Assembly: GCA_905214175.1 (NCBI GenBank)
Contig: CAJMLD010000028.1
Span: 1-12,100, forward strand
Direction: 5' to 3'
DNA length: 12,100 nucleotides
Origin: an uncultured bacterium
GTDB taxonomy: Bacteria > Actinomycetota > Coriobacteriia > Coriobacteriales > Atopobiaceae
Each line of letters begins with the position of its first letter. Position 1 is the first letter of the stretch. Under the pieces are notes generated by a model, which worked only from the letters and a program-made list of their open reading frames with translations, was not told the origin of the DNA and searched no databases. Made by a program: the position numbers and the translations under genes. Shown here piece by piece: positions 1 through 6,838 of the stretch.

Positions 1-988
1 CAAGGCGCATGTCTCGTGCCCAGAGGTCGCAGGTCCGGCCGCAGGGGTTACGCCTCCCGCAGAGGACCTCGCCCACCACCTCCGCACCCACAGCTCCGGG
101 AAAGCCCACGTGGAGTAGCGCGTCCACCTGGTAGGGGCTTCCCTCCTCGACAAGAGGCCCCACCTCAAGCGTGGTCCCCGTGTTGAGAAGTACCACCACG
201 TGGTCCGCAGCCTCGCGCGCACCCGCAATGAGGCCCAGCTCCTCCGCCGTGAGCTGGAGGGAGTGCTGCCCCTCGGCGTAGTTCGCGGTCTCCTCGTTGG
301 GGACAAATGACGAGAAGCGCTCGTCTGCCAGCGACGCATTGAGGTCAAGAGAGATGTCGTAGCCCTCCCCGCTCGCCCGGCCAAGAACCACCACGGCAAC
401 GGTCCCAGAGACGCTTTCGCGCACGTCCTCCGGATAGCTCGACCACGGCAGCTCGCCAATGTAGTACGTAGTGGTGGCGCGCACGTCCAACGTCTGGATC
501 CCTCCACGGGGCCGGTCCTGTGCGTGGGCGGAGAGCCATTCGTGGACGGCGGGGTTTACTTCGAGCCCCGCTTGCACCAAGCCCTCGTAGAAACCCGTGC
601 ACACGGCATCCGACGCAACCGAACCCGCGCCATAGCCGCCAAAGAGCGGGTCCTCTGCGCAACGCCCCAGCAGGCTCACCGCAGAGCCCTCCGGCAGCGG
701 CAGCACGCCGTTGTTCGCTAGGAGCACCATCCCCTCGGCCTCTATGGTGCGCGCAACCTCGTGAGATGCCGCTACCGCCTCCTCGAGCGACCCATAGGCG
801 GGGGCGTAGTACGCGCTATCCCACCCAGAGGTCACACTGGAGTCGAGCGCCTCGACGCCCTGCACACTGCGGACCCCTTCGGTGCCGCTACCTTCACCCC
901 CTGGCGCAACGGCGCAGCCTACCTGCGCACATGCCGCAAGCGCACCCGCAGCAAGACCGAACGCCTGGCGACGTGTAACATCCCGCAT
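1..988 (-). CDS. Glycoside hydrolase family 3 protein, C-terminal domain first, putative lipoprotein (3' end outside window)
   Basis: Reading the minus strand from the ATG at 988 gives 329 residues with no stop before the window edge. The start follows a GAGGGG ribosome site by about 5 bases. The N-terminus has twin arginines (RR at 6-7), a short hydrophobic stretch and a lipobox LAAC with Cys20, so export and lipid anchoring, possibly by Tat, are likely. Residues about 80-330 match the alpha/beta sandwich normally at the C-terminus of GH3 beta-glucosidase-type enzymes: EGMVLLANNGVLPLP (85-99), GGYGAGSV (117-124), the acid/base-region motif GRASGEGYD (203-211), VVVLLNTGTTLEVG (264-277), and an NPCGRT block (314-319) in place of the usual NPSGR. 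Because this domain comes first, the catalytic barrel with the Asp nucleophile should lie beyond the window. Substrate is not readable; hydrolysis of a beta-linked sugar or glycoside outside the membrane is inferred. The seven Cys (20, 25, 110, 130, 310, 316, 320) are unusual for this domain. Confidence 0.85.
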   Translation of the reverse strand, partial: MRDVTRRQAFGLAAGALAACAQVGCAVAPGGEGSGTEGVRSVQGVEALDSSVTSGWDSAYYAPAYGSLEEAVAASHEVARTIEAEGMVLLANNGVLPLPEGSAVSLLGRCAEDPLFGGYGAGSVASDAVCTGFYEGLVQAGLEVNPAVHEWLSAHAQDRPRGGIQTLDVRATTTYYIGELPWSSYPEDVRESVSGTVAVVVLGRASGEGYDISLDLNASLADERFSSFVPNEETANYAEGQHSLQLTAEELGLIAGAREAADHVVVLLNTGTTLEVGPLVEEGSPYQVDALLHVGFPGAVGAEVVGEVLCGRRNPCGRTCDLWARDMRL

Positions 989-1099
989 CTTGACCCCTCA
1001 CCAAATTCAACCGAAGCGCACCCATAAGCGTCTTGGCAAGGGTATCCGCCGCGCGGGCGCCAAACTCGCGGGCGGCGCGATTGGTCGAAGCCTCAACGC

Positions 1100-1137
1100 A
1101 AAATGCCGCGTCCGCCACCGGATGGCAGACACGGCAT
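1100..1137 (-). terminator. Rho-independent terminator downstream of corA
   Basis: On the minus strand, 30 bases after the corA stop, two 15-base arms pair around a 5-base loop (TCCGG), with 13 Watson-Crick and two G-U pairs. TTTT follows immediately. The hairpin separates the asnS-corA unit from the GH3 gene, which must then have its own promoter in 989-1099. I see no convincing -35/-10 pair there. Confidence 0.8.
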
Positions 1138-1167
1138 GAAGTCGCACCTCTGGCTGCACGCAAGGGG

Positions 1168-2163
1168 CTACTTGACAACGCGGCTCTTCATAATCCAGAA
1201 CGTCGCAAACACGGAGAGCGCCACGGAGAGTATGACCGGAAACACCCAGGTCTCGTCCATGGGAAGCCCGGTGTTCATACCGTAGAACGAGAAGACCGTG
1301 GTGGGCACCGAGAGCACGAGCGTGATGATGGCGAGGGTGCGCATCGTGAGGTTGAGGTTGTTGTTGATGATCGAGCCAAACGTGTCCATGGTCTCGTTGT
1401 AGACCTGCGTGTATATCTCGCACATCTCAATGGCCTGCTTGACCTCGATGGACGTGTCGTTGAGAAGGTCTCGGTCCTCGTCGTAGAGCTTGAGGGTTCT
1501 GCCATAGCTTATGCGCTGGATGGTGGCGTCGAGCGCCTTGAGCGAGGTCGAGAAGTACACCAGCGACTTCTCGAATCCCAGCATCTTGATGAGCTCCTCG
1601 TTGCGCATGGACCTCCTGAGCTCGCTCTCGTTCTCGCGAAACTGGCGGTTCACCGAACGCAGGTCAACCTGGTAGCGCTTGGAGATGTGCAGCAGAATCT
1701 GCAGCAGGAAGCGCGTGCGCTGCGCAGTATTGATGTCGCGCACCCGGCCGCTTTCGAACGCGGAGACGGTCCAATTCTCCTTAAGGCTCACGGTCATTAC
1801 CAGGTCCTTCTCGGGCAAGAAGAGCACGGCAAGCGGATGGGTGTCGTATTGGATGATCGAGGTGCTTTCTGCCTCGCTCTTGTCCTCCACGAAGGGGCAG
1901 TCCACGATCACGAGCACCTGCCTGGTCTCGTCGTCCCGCTCAATGCGTGAGCTCTCCTCGTCATCGAGCGCGGAGGCGACAAAGTCCGGGATAACGCCCA
2001 TCTCTTCTTGCATCCAGGCGCGCTCCCGCTTGGTGGGAGCCACGACGCTCACCCAGCATCCTGGGCAGGGCCCCGCCACGCGCGAGGTGAGAAAGACCTT
2101 CTCGCCGCTCTCGTCCTCCTCGACGGTTGTCTTGAAGCACTCGATCACAGGCCCTGCCCCCAC
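1168..2163 (-). CDS. corA: CorA-family magnesium transport protein
   Basis: A 331-residue protein of the CorA metal ion channel family, which forms pentamers in the membrane and takes up Mg2+ (sometimes Co2+/Ni2+). The diagnostic YGMN motif is at 294-297, at the end of the first transmembrane helix (about 276-294). A second helix follows at about 307-325, with the short positive tail KSRVVK. Residues 1-270 are the soluble cytoplasmic domain with a long helical stretch (about 140-270). The start is GTG at 2163, 7 bases after AAGGGC, which overlaps the asnS stop. A GTG at codon 6 is an alternative. Only 11 bases separate it from asnS, so the two are probably co-transcribed. Odd: a CPGC pair at 33-36 in the soluble domain, not a usual CorA feature. 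Family assignment is firm; the transported ion is inferred. Confidence 0.93.
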   Translation of the reverse strand: MGAGPVIECFKTTVEEDESGEKVFLTSRVAGPCPGCWVSVVAPTKRERAWMQEEMGVIPDFVASALDDEESSRIERDDETRQVLVIVDCPFVEDKSEAESTSIIQYDTHPLAVLFLPEKDLVMTVSLKENWTVSAFESGRVRDINTAQRTRFLLQILLHISKRYQVDLRSVNRQFRENESELRRSMRNEELIKMLGFEKSLVYFSTSLKALDATIQRISYGRTLKLYDEDRDLLNDTSIEVKQAIEMCEIYTQVYNETMDTFGSIINNNLNLTMRTLAIITLVLSVPTTVFSFYGMNTGLPMDETWVFPVILSVALSVFATFWIMKSRVVK

Positions 2164-2174
2164 TCTCGCAGCCC

Positions 2175-3584
2175 TTAGAAGTCTGCGTTGCCCACGGTGC
2201 GCGGGTGCGGCAGCACGTCGCGGATGTTATCTACGCCCGTGAGGTACATGACCAGGCGCTCGAAGCCCAGGCCAAAGCCCGCGTGGTGGCATCCGCCATA
2301 GCGACGCAGGTCAAGGTAGTACTTGTACTGCTCGGGATCCATGCCAAGCTCCTGGATGCGGTGCTCAAGCACGTCGAGACGCTCCTCGCGCTGAGAGCCG
2401 CCGATGATCTCGCCAATGCCGGGCACGAGGCAGTCCGCAGCGGCGACGGTCTTGCCGTCATCGTTCAGGCGCATGTAGAACGCCTTGATGTCGCGCGGGT
2501 AGTCCGTCACGAACGTGGGTCGCTTGAAGTGCTTCTCGGTGAGGTAGCGCTCGTGCTCGGTCTGGAGGTCGACACCCCAGGAGACGGGATACTCGAACAT
2601 CGTGCCGGAGTTCTGTGCCTCCTCGAGGATCTTCACGGCATCGGTGTAGCTCACGCGCGCAAAGTCACTCGTGGCAACGTGGCTCAGGCGATCCTTGAGG
2701 CCCTTGTCCACCCACTTGTTGAAGAAGTCCAGTTCATCGGGGCAGTGCTCCATCACGTAGTTGATAACGTACTTGAGCATCTCCTCCGAGACGTCCATCT
2801 CGCCCTCGAGGTCGCAGAAGGCCATCTCCGGCTCCACCATCCAGAACTCGGCGGCGTGGCGGCGCGTGTTGGAGTTCTCGGCACGGAAGGTGGGGCCAAA
2901 GGTGTAGACGTCACCAAAGCTCATGGCAAAGTTCTCGGCCTGGAGCTGCCCGGACACGGTGAGGTTGGTCTGCTTGCCAAAGAAGTCCTTGCTGTAGTCC
3001 ACCTTGCCGTCCTCGGTGAGGAGCGGGTTGGCCGGGTCGATGGTGGTCACGCGGAACATCTCGCCGGCGCCCTCGGCGTCCGACGCGGTGATGATGGGCG
3101 TGTTCACGTAGACAAAGCCGCGCTCCTGGAAGAAGCGGTGGATGGCGAAGGCGGCAACGCTGCGCACGCGGAACACGGCGCGGAAGAGGTTGGTGCGGCT
3201 GCGCAGGTGCTGCTGCGTGCGCAGGAACTCGCGCGTCTGGCGCTTCTTCTGCATGGGGTAGTCGGGCGCAGAGGTACCCTCCACCGTGACGGACGCCGCC
3301 TGCAGCTCGAAGGGCTGCGGCCTGTCCGGCGTGAGCTCCAACGTGCCACGCACGATAAGGGCTGCGCCCACGTTCTGCGAGACAATTCCCTCGTATGTCT
3401 CGTCGCCCAGACGCTCGCGGTTGACAACGACCTGCAGGTCCTTGAAGCAGCTGCCATCGTTCAGGGTGACGAAGCCGAAGTTCTTCATGTCGCGGATGGA
3501 GCGCACCCAGCCGGCAACGGTGAGCTCGGTGCCACCCAGCTGGTCCATGTCCGCATAAAGCGCGGCGATTCTCGTGCGATTCAA
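2175..3584 (-). CDS. asnS: Asparaginyl-tRNA synthetase
   Basis: Class IIb aminoacyl-tRNA synthetase charging tRNA-Asn with asparagine in the cytoplasm. An N-terminal OB-fold anticodon-binding domain (about 20-105) is followed by the catalytic domain. Motif 2 is FRAENSNTRRHAAEF (233-247) followed by EPE (251-253). Motif 3 contains GFGLGFERL (436-444). The C-terminus has DVLPHPRT (456-463) where most AsnRS have DVIPFPRT. The open frame extends upstream to 3797, but I chose TTG at 3584: a strong GAGGAAGGA site lies 6 bases before it and the result is 469 residues, close to the roughly 466 usual for the family. The in-frame ATG at 3614 has only a poor ribosome site and would add ten residues that include the TTG gene's own ribosome site. 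corA follows within 11 bases. Confidence 0.95.
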   Translation of the reverse strand: MNRTRIAALYADMDQLGGTELTVAGWVRSIRDMKNFGFVTLNDGSCFKDLQVVVNRERLGDETYEGIVSQNVGAALIVRGTLELTPDRPQPFELQAASVTVEGTSAPDYPMQKKRQTREFLRTQQHLRSRTNLFRAVFRVRSVAAFAIHRFFQERGFVYVNTPIITASDAEGAGEMFRVTTIDPANPLLTEDGKVDYSKDFFGKQTNLTVSGQLQAENFAMSFGDVYTFGPTFRAENSNTRRHAAEFWMVEPEMAFCDLEGEMDVSEEMLKYVINYVMEHCPDELDFFNKWVDKGLKDRLSHVATSDFARVSYTDAVKILEEAQNSGTMFEYPVSWGVDLQTEHERYLTEKHFKRPTFVTDYPRDIKAFYMRLNDDGKTVAAADCLVPGIGEIIGGSQREERLDVLEHRIQELGMDPEQYKYYLDLRRYGGCHHAGFGLGFERLVMYLTGVDNIRDVLPHPRTVGNADF

Positions 3585-3691
3585 GGGACGTCCTTCCTCT
3601 TGGAATTGTGTCATGCTCGTTAACTGTCTCATCTTATCGCGACGGCAGGGGCCGCACCCCCTCATTCTCCGCACTGGAAGGAGGCGCTGCC
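3585..3691. promoter_or_regulatory. Divergent promoter region between asnS and msrC
   Basis: These 107 bases separate two outward-facing genes and must hold both promoters. For asnS a TAAGAT at about 3633-3638 (minus strand) could be a -10 element, but no good -35 sits at the right distance. The plus-strand gene is preceded by a strong GGAAGGAGG site at 3676-3684. I see no T-box or other long leader structure. Confidence 0.5.
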
Positions 3692-4219
3692 ATGAAGAGC
3701 ACACGCACCACGGACTACGGGCTTCTCGCCCAGCAGGTTGAATCTCTTGCCGAGGGAACGCCGGGGTGGCTGCCCGCGCTCTCGAATGTCGCCGCACTCC
3801 TGGGCGAAACCCTGCCAGACATCAACTGGGTGGGCTTTTACGTGGCTGTCGCAGGCCCCGCAGGCGGGCAGGACCTTGTTCTCGGGCCCTTCTGGGGGCG
3901 CCCCGCATGCGTGGGAATCCCCTTTGGCGCGGGCGTCTGCGGAGCGGCCGTGAAGACAAACGAGCCCCAGCTCGTGCCCGACGTCCACGCATTTCCCGGC
4001 CACATTGCCTGCGATGCCGCATCGCGCTCGGAGCTCGTGGTTCCCATACACGCAACCGCCTCGGACGGCAGCACCGTCATCTGGGGCGTCCTTGACTGCG
4101 ATAGCCCCATCCCCGCGCGCTTCTCGGCAGCAGACCTCGATGGGCTCCTGCTTGTTGTACGTGCGCTGGAGAGTTCCGCTGAGCTTCTCGGCCCAGCGGT
4201 GGGGCCAATGCGCCCGTAG
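3692..4219 (+). CDS. msrC: Free methionine-(R)-sulfoxide reductase (GAF domain)
   Basis: A 175-residue single-GAF-domain protein of the fRMsr (MsrC/YebR) family, which reduces free methionine-R-sulfoxide with electrons from thioredoxin and so repairs oxidised methionine. The family signature is complete: NWVGFY (45-50), GPFWGR (65-70), ACVGIPFGAGVCG (72-84), DVHAFPGHIACDAASRSE (97-114) and GVLDCDSP (132-139). Cys73, Cys83 and Cys107 correspond to the three conserved redox cysteines; Cys136 is extra. The frame is open upstream to 3608, but the ATG at 3692 follows a strong GGAAGGAGG site at ideal distance and gives the normal family length. pyrE follows 50 bases downstream on the same strand, so co-transcription is possible, though the two functions are not obviously linked. 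Confidence 0.93.
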   Translation: MKSTRTTDYGLLAQQVESLAEGTPGWLPALSNVAALLGETLPDINWVGFYVAVAGPAGGQDLVLGPFWGRPACVGIPFGAGVCGAAVKTNEPQLVPDVHAFPGHIACDAASRSELVVPIHATASDGSTVIWGVLDCDSPIPARFSAADLDGLLLVVRALESSAELLGPAVGPMRP

Positions 4220-4233
4220 TCGCGTAGAATCTC

Positions 4234-4250
4234 TGACGAGACGATCGTCA
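4234..4250 (+). repeat. Small inverted repeat in the pyrE leader
   Basis: TGACGA and TCGTCA are separated by five bases and overlap a 10-bp palindrome GACGATCGTC at 4240-4249. The repeat lies just before the pyrE ribosome site (4258-4263) and just after a -10-like TAGAAT at 4225-4230 that has no matching -35. It could be an operator or a small leader hairpin. The function is unknown. Confidence 0.35.
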
Positions 4251-4269
4251 CCACCGAGAGGAGACGTCA

Positions 4270-4932
4270 ATGGAGGAGTACAAGCGCCAGTTCATCGACT
4301 TCATGGTCGAGAGCAAGGTGCTCAAGTTTGGCGAGTTCACCCTCAAGAGCGGCAGGAAGTCGCCGTTCTTCATGAACGCAGGTGCCTACGTCACAGGTTC
4401 GCAGCTCAAGCGCCTGGGCGAGTTCTACGCCCACGCCATCCACGACAACTTTGGACTGGATTTTGACGTTCTCTTTGGGCCGGCCTACAAGGGCATCCCC
4501 CTGGCGGTCTCCTGCGCCATTGCCTTCCACGACCTCTACGGCAAGGAGGTCCGCTACTGCTCCAACCGCAAGGAGGTCAAGGACCACGGCGCCGACAAGG
4601 GCAACCTCCTGGGAAGCGAGCTTAGGGACGGCGACCGCGTGGTGATGATCGAGGACGTCACCACCTCCGGCAAGTCCATCGACGAAACCTACCCCATCGT
4701 GACCGGCGCGGCCAAGGTCGAGGTCAAGGGCCTTATCGTCTCGCTCAACCGTATGGAGGTGGGCAAGGGCGGCAAGGTGAGCGCCCAGGAGGAGATCAAG
4801 GAGCGCTACGGCTTCCCCGTCGCGAGCATTGTGACCATGGCAGAAGTGGTCGAGGCGCTTGACGGCACTGTCATTACGCCGCAGCTCAAGGATGCCATCG
4901 ACGAGTACTACAAGCAGTACGGCGTGAAGTAG
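4270..4932 (+). CDS. pyrE: Orotate phosphoribosyltransferase
   Basis: A 220-residue type I phosphoribosyltransferase that joins orotate and PRPP to make orotidine 5'-monophosphate in pyrimidine synthesis. The PRPP-binding signature VVMIEDVTTSGKS is at 124-136. The flexible-loop region RKEVKDHG (100-107) carries the Lys/His residues that close over the substrates. FTLKSGRKSPFF (23-34) is the N-terminal substrate loop typical of PyrE. The ATG at 4270 follows GAGGAG by 6 bases. No other pyrimidine gene is in the window, so pyrE stands apart from any pyr operon here. A 6-bp inverted repeat lies in its short leader, and a strong hairpin terminator follows the stop by 34 bases. Confidence 0.95.
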   Translation: MEEYKRQFIDFMVESKVLKFGEFTLKSGRKSPFFMNAGAYVTGSQLKRLGEFYAHAIHDNFGLDFDVLFGPAYKGIPLAVSCAIAFHDLYGKEVRYCSNRKEVKDHGADKGNLLGSELRDGDRVVMIEDVTTSGKSIDETYPIVTGAAKVEVKGLIVSLNRMEVGKGGKVSAQEEIKERYGFPVASIVTMAEVVEALDGTVITPQLKDAIDEYYKQYGVK

Positions 4933-4966
4933 CACACGGCCACGCAGCAGGCGCGTCACAAGAAAC

Positions 4967-4999
4967 GCGGGGCGTCAGCACATGCTGGCGCCCCGCTTT
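4967..4999. terminator. Strong hairpin terminator between convergent pyrE and DUF5692 genes, probably bidirectional
   Basis: The arms GCGGGGCGTCAGC and GCTGGCGCCCCGC pair with a single G-U around a 4-base loop (ACAT). TTT follows on the plus strand. On the minus strand the same hairpin is followed by CGTTTCTT. It therefore suits termination of pyrE (34 bases after its stop) and of the opposing gene. The CCCCGCTTT arm at 4991-4999 can also pair with AAAGCGGGG at 5077-5085. Confidence 0.8.
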
Positions 5000-5028
5000 C
5001 GTACGGGGGGCTTCTTAGCAGACGAGGC

Positions 5029-5047
5029 GCTCACGGTAGACGTGAGC
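5029..5047. repeat. Perfect 7-bp hairpin in the pyrE-DUF5692 gap
   Basis: GCTCACG and CGTGAGC surround the 5-base loop GTAGA. No T-run follows on either strand, so it is not itself a terminator. It nests inside CGAGGC/GCCTCG (5023-5028/5069-5074) and CCCCGCTTT/AAAGCGGGG (4991-4999/5077-5085). Together these form one long imperfect stem-loop in the 3' region of the minus-strand gene. Confidence 0.5.
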
Positions 5048-5127
5048 ATCCCCATACCAGAAGAATGGGCCTCGCCAAAGCGGGGACCTACCAGTCCTAG
5101 AACCCTTGAGTTGCGGCGCGAGACGGG

Positions 5128-6120
5128 CTATGCGGCCAGATCGGCGCGGCGGGCGGTTGCCTCCTCGAAGTCGCGGGTGCCGACAAAGACGTCCTGCTTG
5201 TAGGGGTTGACGCCCAGCTTCTTGGCACGGAAGGCAATGTAGCAGATGGCGGCAACGTTCGCCACGAGCGCAATCACGGAGACGACGGTCGCCGTGGTGG
5301 GATTGAGCGTGGAGTGCGTCACGAAGACCGACTCCTCCTGGAACGCAGGGAAGACCTGCGCGAACATGCACCAGATGGCCAGCGTGTTGGCGCGGTTCTG
5401 GATCCAGCCGCCCTTGTTCCAAAGGGCGTTCGCCACCGTGGGAGCAAGGAGCAGCGCAAGGCCGCAGTACCAGGCGTGGTGCGGCAGGCAGTTGTAGGTG
5501 TAGCAGAAGTTCCAGATGTCGTAGGCGACAATGAAGACCCAGGTCATGTCAGGCCAGAGCATGTCTCGCCCGTCCTTGGAGGAGTACACGTTCCACCAGG
5601 CCGTCATGCAGAAGATGTTGATGATGCCGGCAATCCCGTTGAAGACGTTGTTCCAGCCGGCAAGCTGCGTCGCGCCCTCCGAGGTCACCCATGTGCTCTC
5701 GCCCAGCGCGAAGAAGTGGTAGGCGCTCTCAAAATCGGAGCACACGGCGATGAGGATGTTGATTGCAACGATCACAAACGGGAAGGCACGGAACCAGTGT
5801 GCCTTGCCCAGCTTGCCCCACTCGTACTTGATAGCCATGAAGCCGATGCAGCCAGCCAGCGCAGCGTACACCTTGGCGTAGTGGAACCAGCTGTTCTGGT
5901 AGATGTGGGTGGGGTTGGTGAGCGCCCACTCCTGGCCCTGCGCCACGCCCACGGCGATGGCAATGCAGTAGATGGTCATGGCAACGGGCAGCACGCCAAA
6001 CATTATGAGGCCCCCGACCTTGGACCTGCGGGCAAACTCATTGAGCACGATCAGCCCAACGAAGACCATCACCCACCCCAGAAGCTGGAACGGCAGATTG
6101 GCACTGTGGTCGAACAACAT
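5128..6120 (-). CDS. Polytopic membrane protein, DUF5692-like, unknown function
   Basis: A 330-residue integral membrane protein with about nine hydrophobic segments: roughly 11-29, 36-60, 81-98, 111-128, 156-175, 191-208, 216-234, 245-260 and 276-298. The hydrophilic C-terminal tail, KKLGVNPYKQD onward, is probably cytoplasmic. Blocks such as WFHYAKVYAALAGCIGFMA (78-96), the DMLWPDMTWVFIVAYD run (186-201) and NCLPHHAWYCG (210-220) resemble what I recall of the DUF5692 family, seen mainly in gut Actinobacteria and Firmicutes. The family name is from memory. The many Trp, Tyr, His and Cys residues in the membrane blocks hint at a ligand- or cofactor-binding site, but no known transporter motif is visible. 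The ATG at 6120 follows AGAGGAAG by about 5 bases. A TetR-type gene ends 57 bases upstream on the same strand, so the membrane protein is its probable target. Confidence 0.85.
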   Translation of the reverse strand: MLFDHSANLPFQLLGWVMVFVGLIVLNEFARRSKVGGLIMFGVLPVAMTIYCIAIAVGVAQGQEWALTNPTHIYQNSWFHYAKVYAALAGCIGFMAIKYEWGKLGKAHWFRAFPFVIVAINILIAVCSDFESAYHFFALGESTWVTSEGATQLAGWNNVFNGIAGIINIFCMTAWWNVYSSKDGRDMLWPDMTWVFIVAYDIWNFCYTYNCLPHHAWYCGLALLLAPTVANALWNKGGWIQNRANTLAIWCMFAQVFPAFQEESVFVTHSTLNPTTATVVSVIALVANVAAICYIAFRAKKLGVNPYKQDVFVGTRDFEEATARRADLAA

Positions 6121-6162
6121 GGCACTTCCTCTCTCTTGCTGTCTTTGGGGAAACGCTACCGT

Positions 6163-6176
6163 CGCGCCGCGGCGCG
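6163..6176. repeat. 14-bp GC-only palindrome between tetR and the membrane-protein gene
   Basis: The perfect palindrome CGCGCCGCGGCGCG lies immediately after the tetR-type stop codon, 43 bases before the next start. There is no T-run, so a terminator is unlikely. It may be a processing or stability hairpin that tunes expression of the two genes, or chance in GC-rich DNA. Confidence 0.4.
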
Positions 6177-6177
6177 G

Positions 6178-6762
6178 CTAGTCCTGTTGGGAGCCAAGGT
6201 CGAGATGGAGCGTGTCGGCAATGAGGTCGGCGACGAGCTCGTCCGAGGCGTTGGGGTGGGTTCTCATGTAGCTCATGAGACCAATGATGAGCAGGTAAAA
6301 CTCCTCGTAGGGATGGCGTATCTCAACGCGGTGGTACCGTGCGTACTCCGCGACGGTGGTGCGCGTGAGGTACTCGGCAAGCGTGCGGGCCGTCTGCTGG
6401 CTAAAGCGCTGGTAGAGAAGGGCGTTCTGGCTCTTGAGAAGATCGGTCCTAAAGCTGTCCGCGTCAAAGAGGTGACGGCGCAGCATGGCAACGCATGTCT
6501 TGAGGGCGCCGGCGACGTCCCCGCGCACGCGCTGTGCGTTCCACTCACGCACCGCAGCCACGAAGGACTCCACATAGGCGTCGAGAATGGCGTCGGTCAC
6601 CTCGTCGCGACTCGAGAAGTAGTGGTAGAAGAGACTGCGCGTGATGCCGGCCCTGTCGGTGATGTCCTTTACCGAGGTGCGGTCGATCCCCTTCTCCTCG
6701 TACAGGGAGCGGGCGGCGGCAACAATTTGCTCGCGGCGCGTCTCGGCAATCTCACCACGCAT
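6178..6762 (-). CDS. TetR/AcrR-family transcriptional regulator
   Basis: A 194-residue regulator. The N-terminal TetR DNA-binding domain spans about 9-55: RREQIVAAARSLYEEKG (9-25), SVKDITDRAGITRSLFYHYF (30-49), then SSRDEV. The remainder is the helical ligand-binding and dimerisation domain, which is not recognisable by substrate. The ATG at 6762 follows GGGAGGTG by 6 bases. The gene sits upstream of the membrane-protein gene (57-bp gap) and is preceded by a recognisable promoter flanked by two palindromes, so autorepression and control of the pair by a small ligand is the simplest reading. The ligand cannot be deduced. The domain call is firm; the target and autoregulation are inferred. Confidence 0.92.
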   Translation of the reverse strand: MRGEIAETRREQIVAAARSLYEEKGIDRTSVKDITDRAGITRSLFYHYFSSRDEVTDAILDAYVESFVAAVREWNAQRVRGDVAGALKTCVAMLRRHLFDADSFRTDLLKSQNALLYQRFSQQTARTLAEYLTRTTVAEYARYHRVEIRHPYEEFYLLIIGLMSYMRTHPNASDELVADLIADTLHLDLGSQQD

Positions 6763-6778
6763 CGACTACACCTCCCTT

Positions 6779-6795
6779 GTTGACACCCTGTCAAC
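6779..6795. promoter_or_regulatory. Probable TetR operator O1
   Basis: The perfect 17-bp inverted repeat GTTGACA-CCC-TGTCAAC has a size and symmetry typical of TetR-family operators. It lies between the predicted tetR transcription start (about 6799, minus strand) and the ribosome site, where bound repressor would block transcription. Its minus-strand left half GTTGACAG recurs at 6853-6860. Confidence 0.65.
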
Positions 6796-6805
6796 GAATG
6801 AGCCC

Positions 6806-6835
6806 ATAATATGATGTGAAGAGAATGTGTGGCAA
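6806..6835 (-). promoter_or_regulatory. Predicted tetR promoter
   Basis: On the minus strand TTGCCA (6835-6830) and TATTAT (6811-6806) are separated by 18 bases, a good vegetative-sigma match and the most AT-rich spot in the intergenic region. The predicted start is near 6799, leaving a short leader that contains the O1 palindrome. Confidence 0.6.
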
Positions 6836-6838
6836 CGA

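Noticed and set aside
989..1099. Search for a CcpA or LacI-type operator and promoter before the GH3 gene
   Set aside because: GGATACCCT could be a -10-like element, but no -35 at proper distance and no convincing palindrome beyond chance GC-rich matches.
1033..1950. 305-codon plus-strand open frame over corA
   Set aside because: Antisense shadow of corA; begins inside the corA terminator region and lacks recognisable domains.
2205..3623. 472-codon open frame antisense to asnS
   Set aside because: It mirrors asnS codon for codon, is Leu/Val/His/Glu-rich in the way GC-rich shadows are, and shows no domain. AsnRS on the other strand is certain.
3608..3691. Upstream ATG for msrC at 3608
   Set aside because: The extra 28 residues cross the divergent promoter region and lack a ribosome site; the ATG at 3692 has an ideal one.
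3585..3797. N-terminal extension of asnS to 3797 or to the ATG at 3614
   Set aside because: It would overlap the msrC start and ribosome site, and the 3614 ATG has a poor ribosome site. The TTG at 3584 has a strong site and yields the normal family length.
5314..6783. 489-codon plus-strand open frame over the TetR and membrane-protein genes
   Set aside because: Low-information sequence antisense to two well-supported genes; no ribosome site of note.
6779..6812. Plus-strand TTGACA with CATAAT 19 bases on, resembling a promoter
   Set aside because: Spacing is long, no plus-strand gene follows, and TTGACA is half of the operator palindrome.
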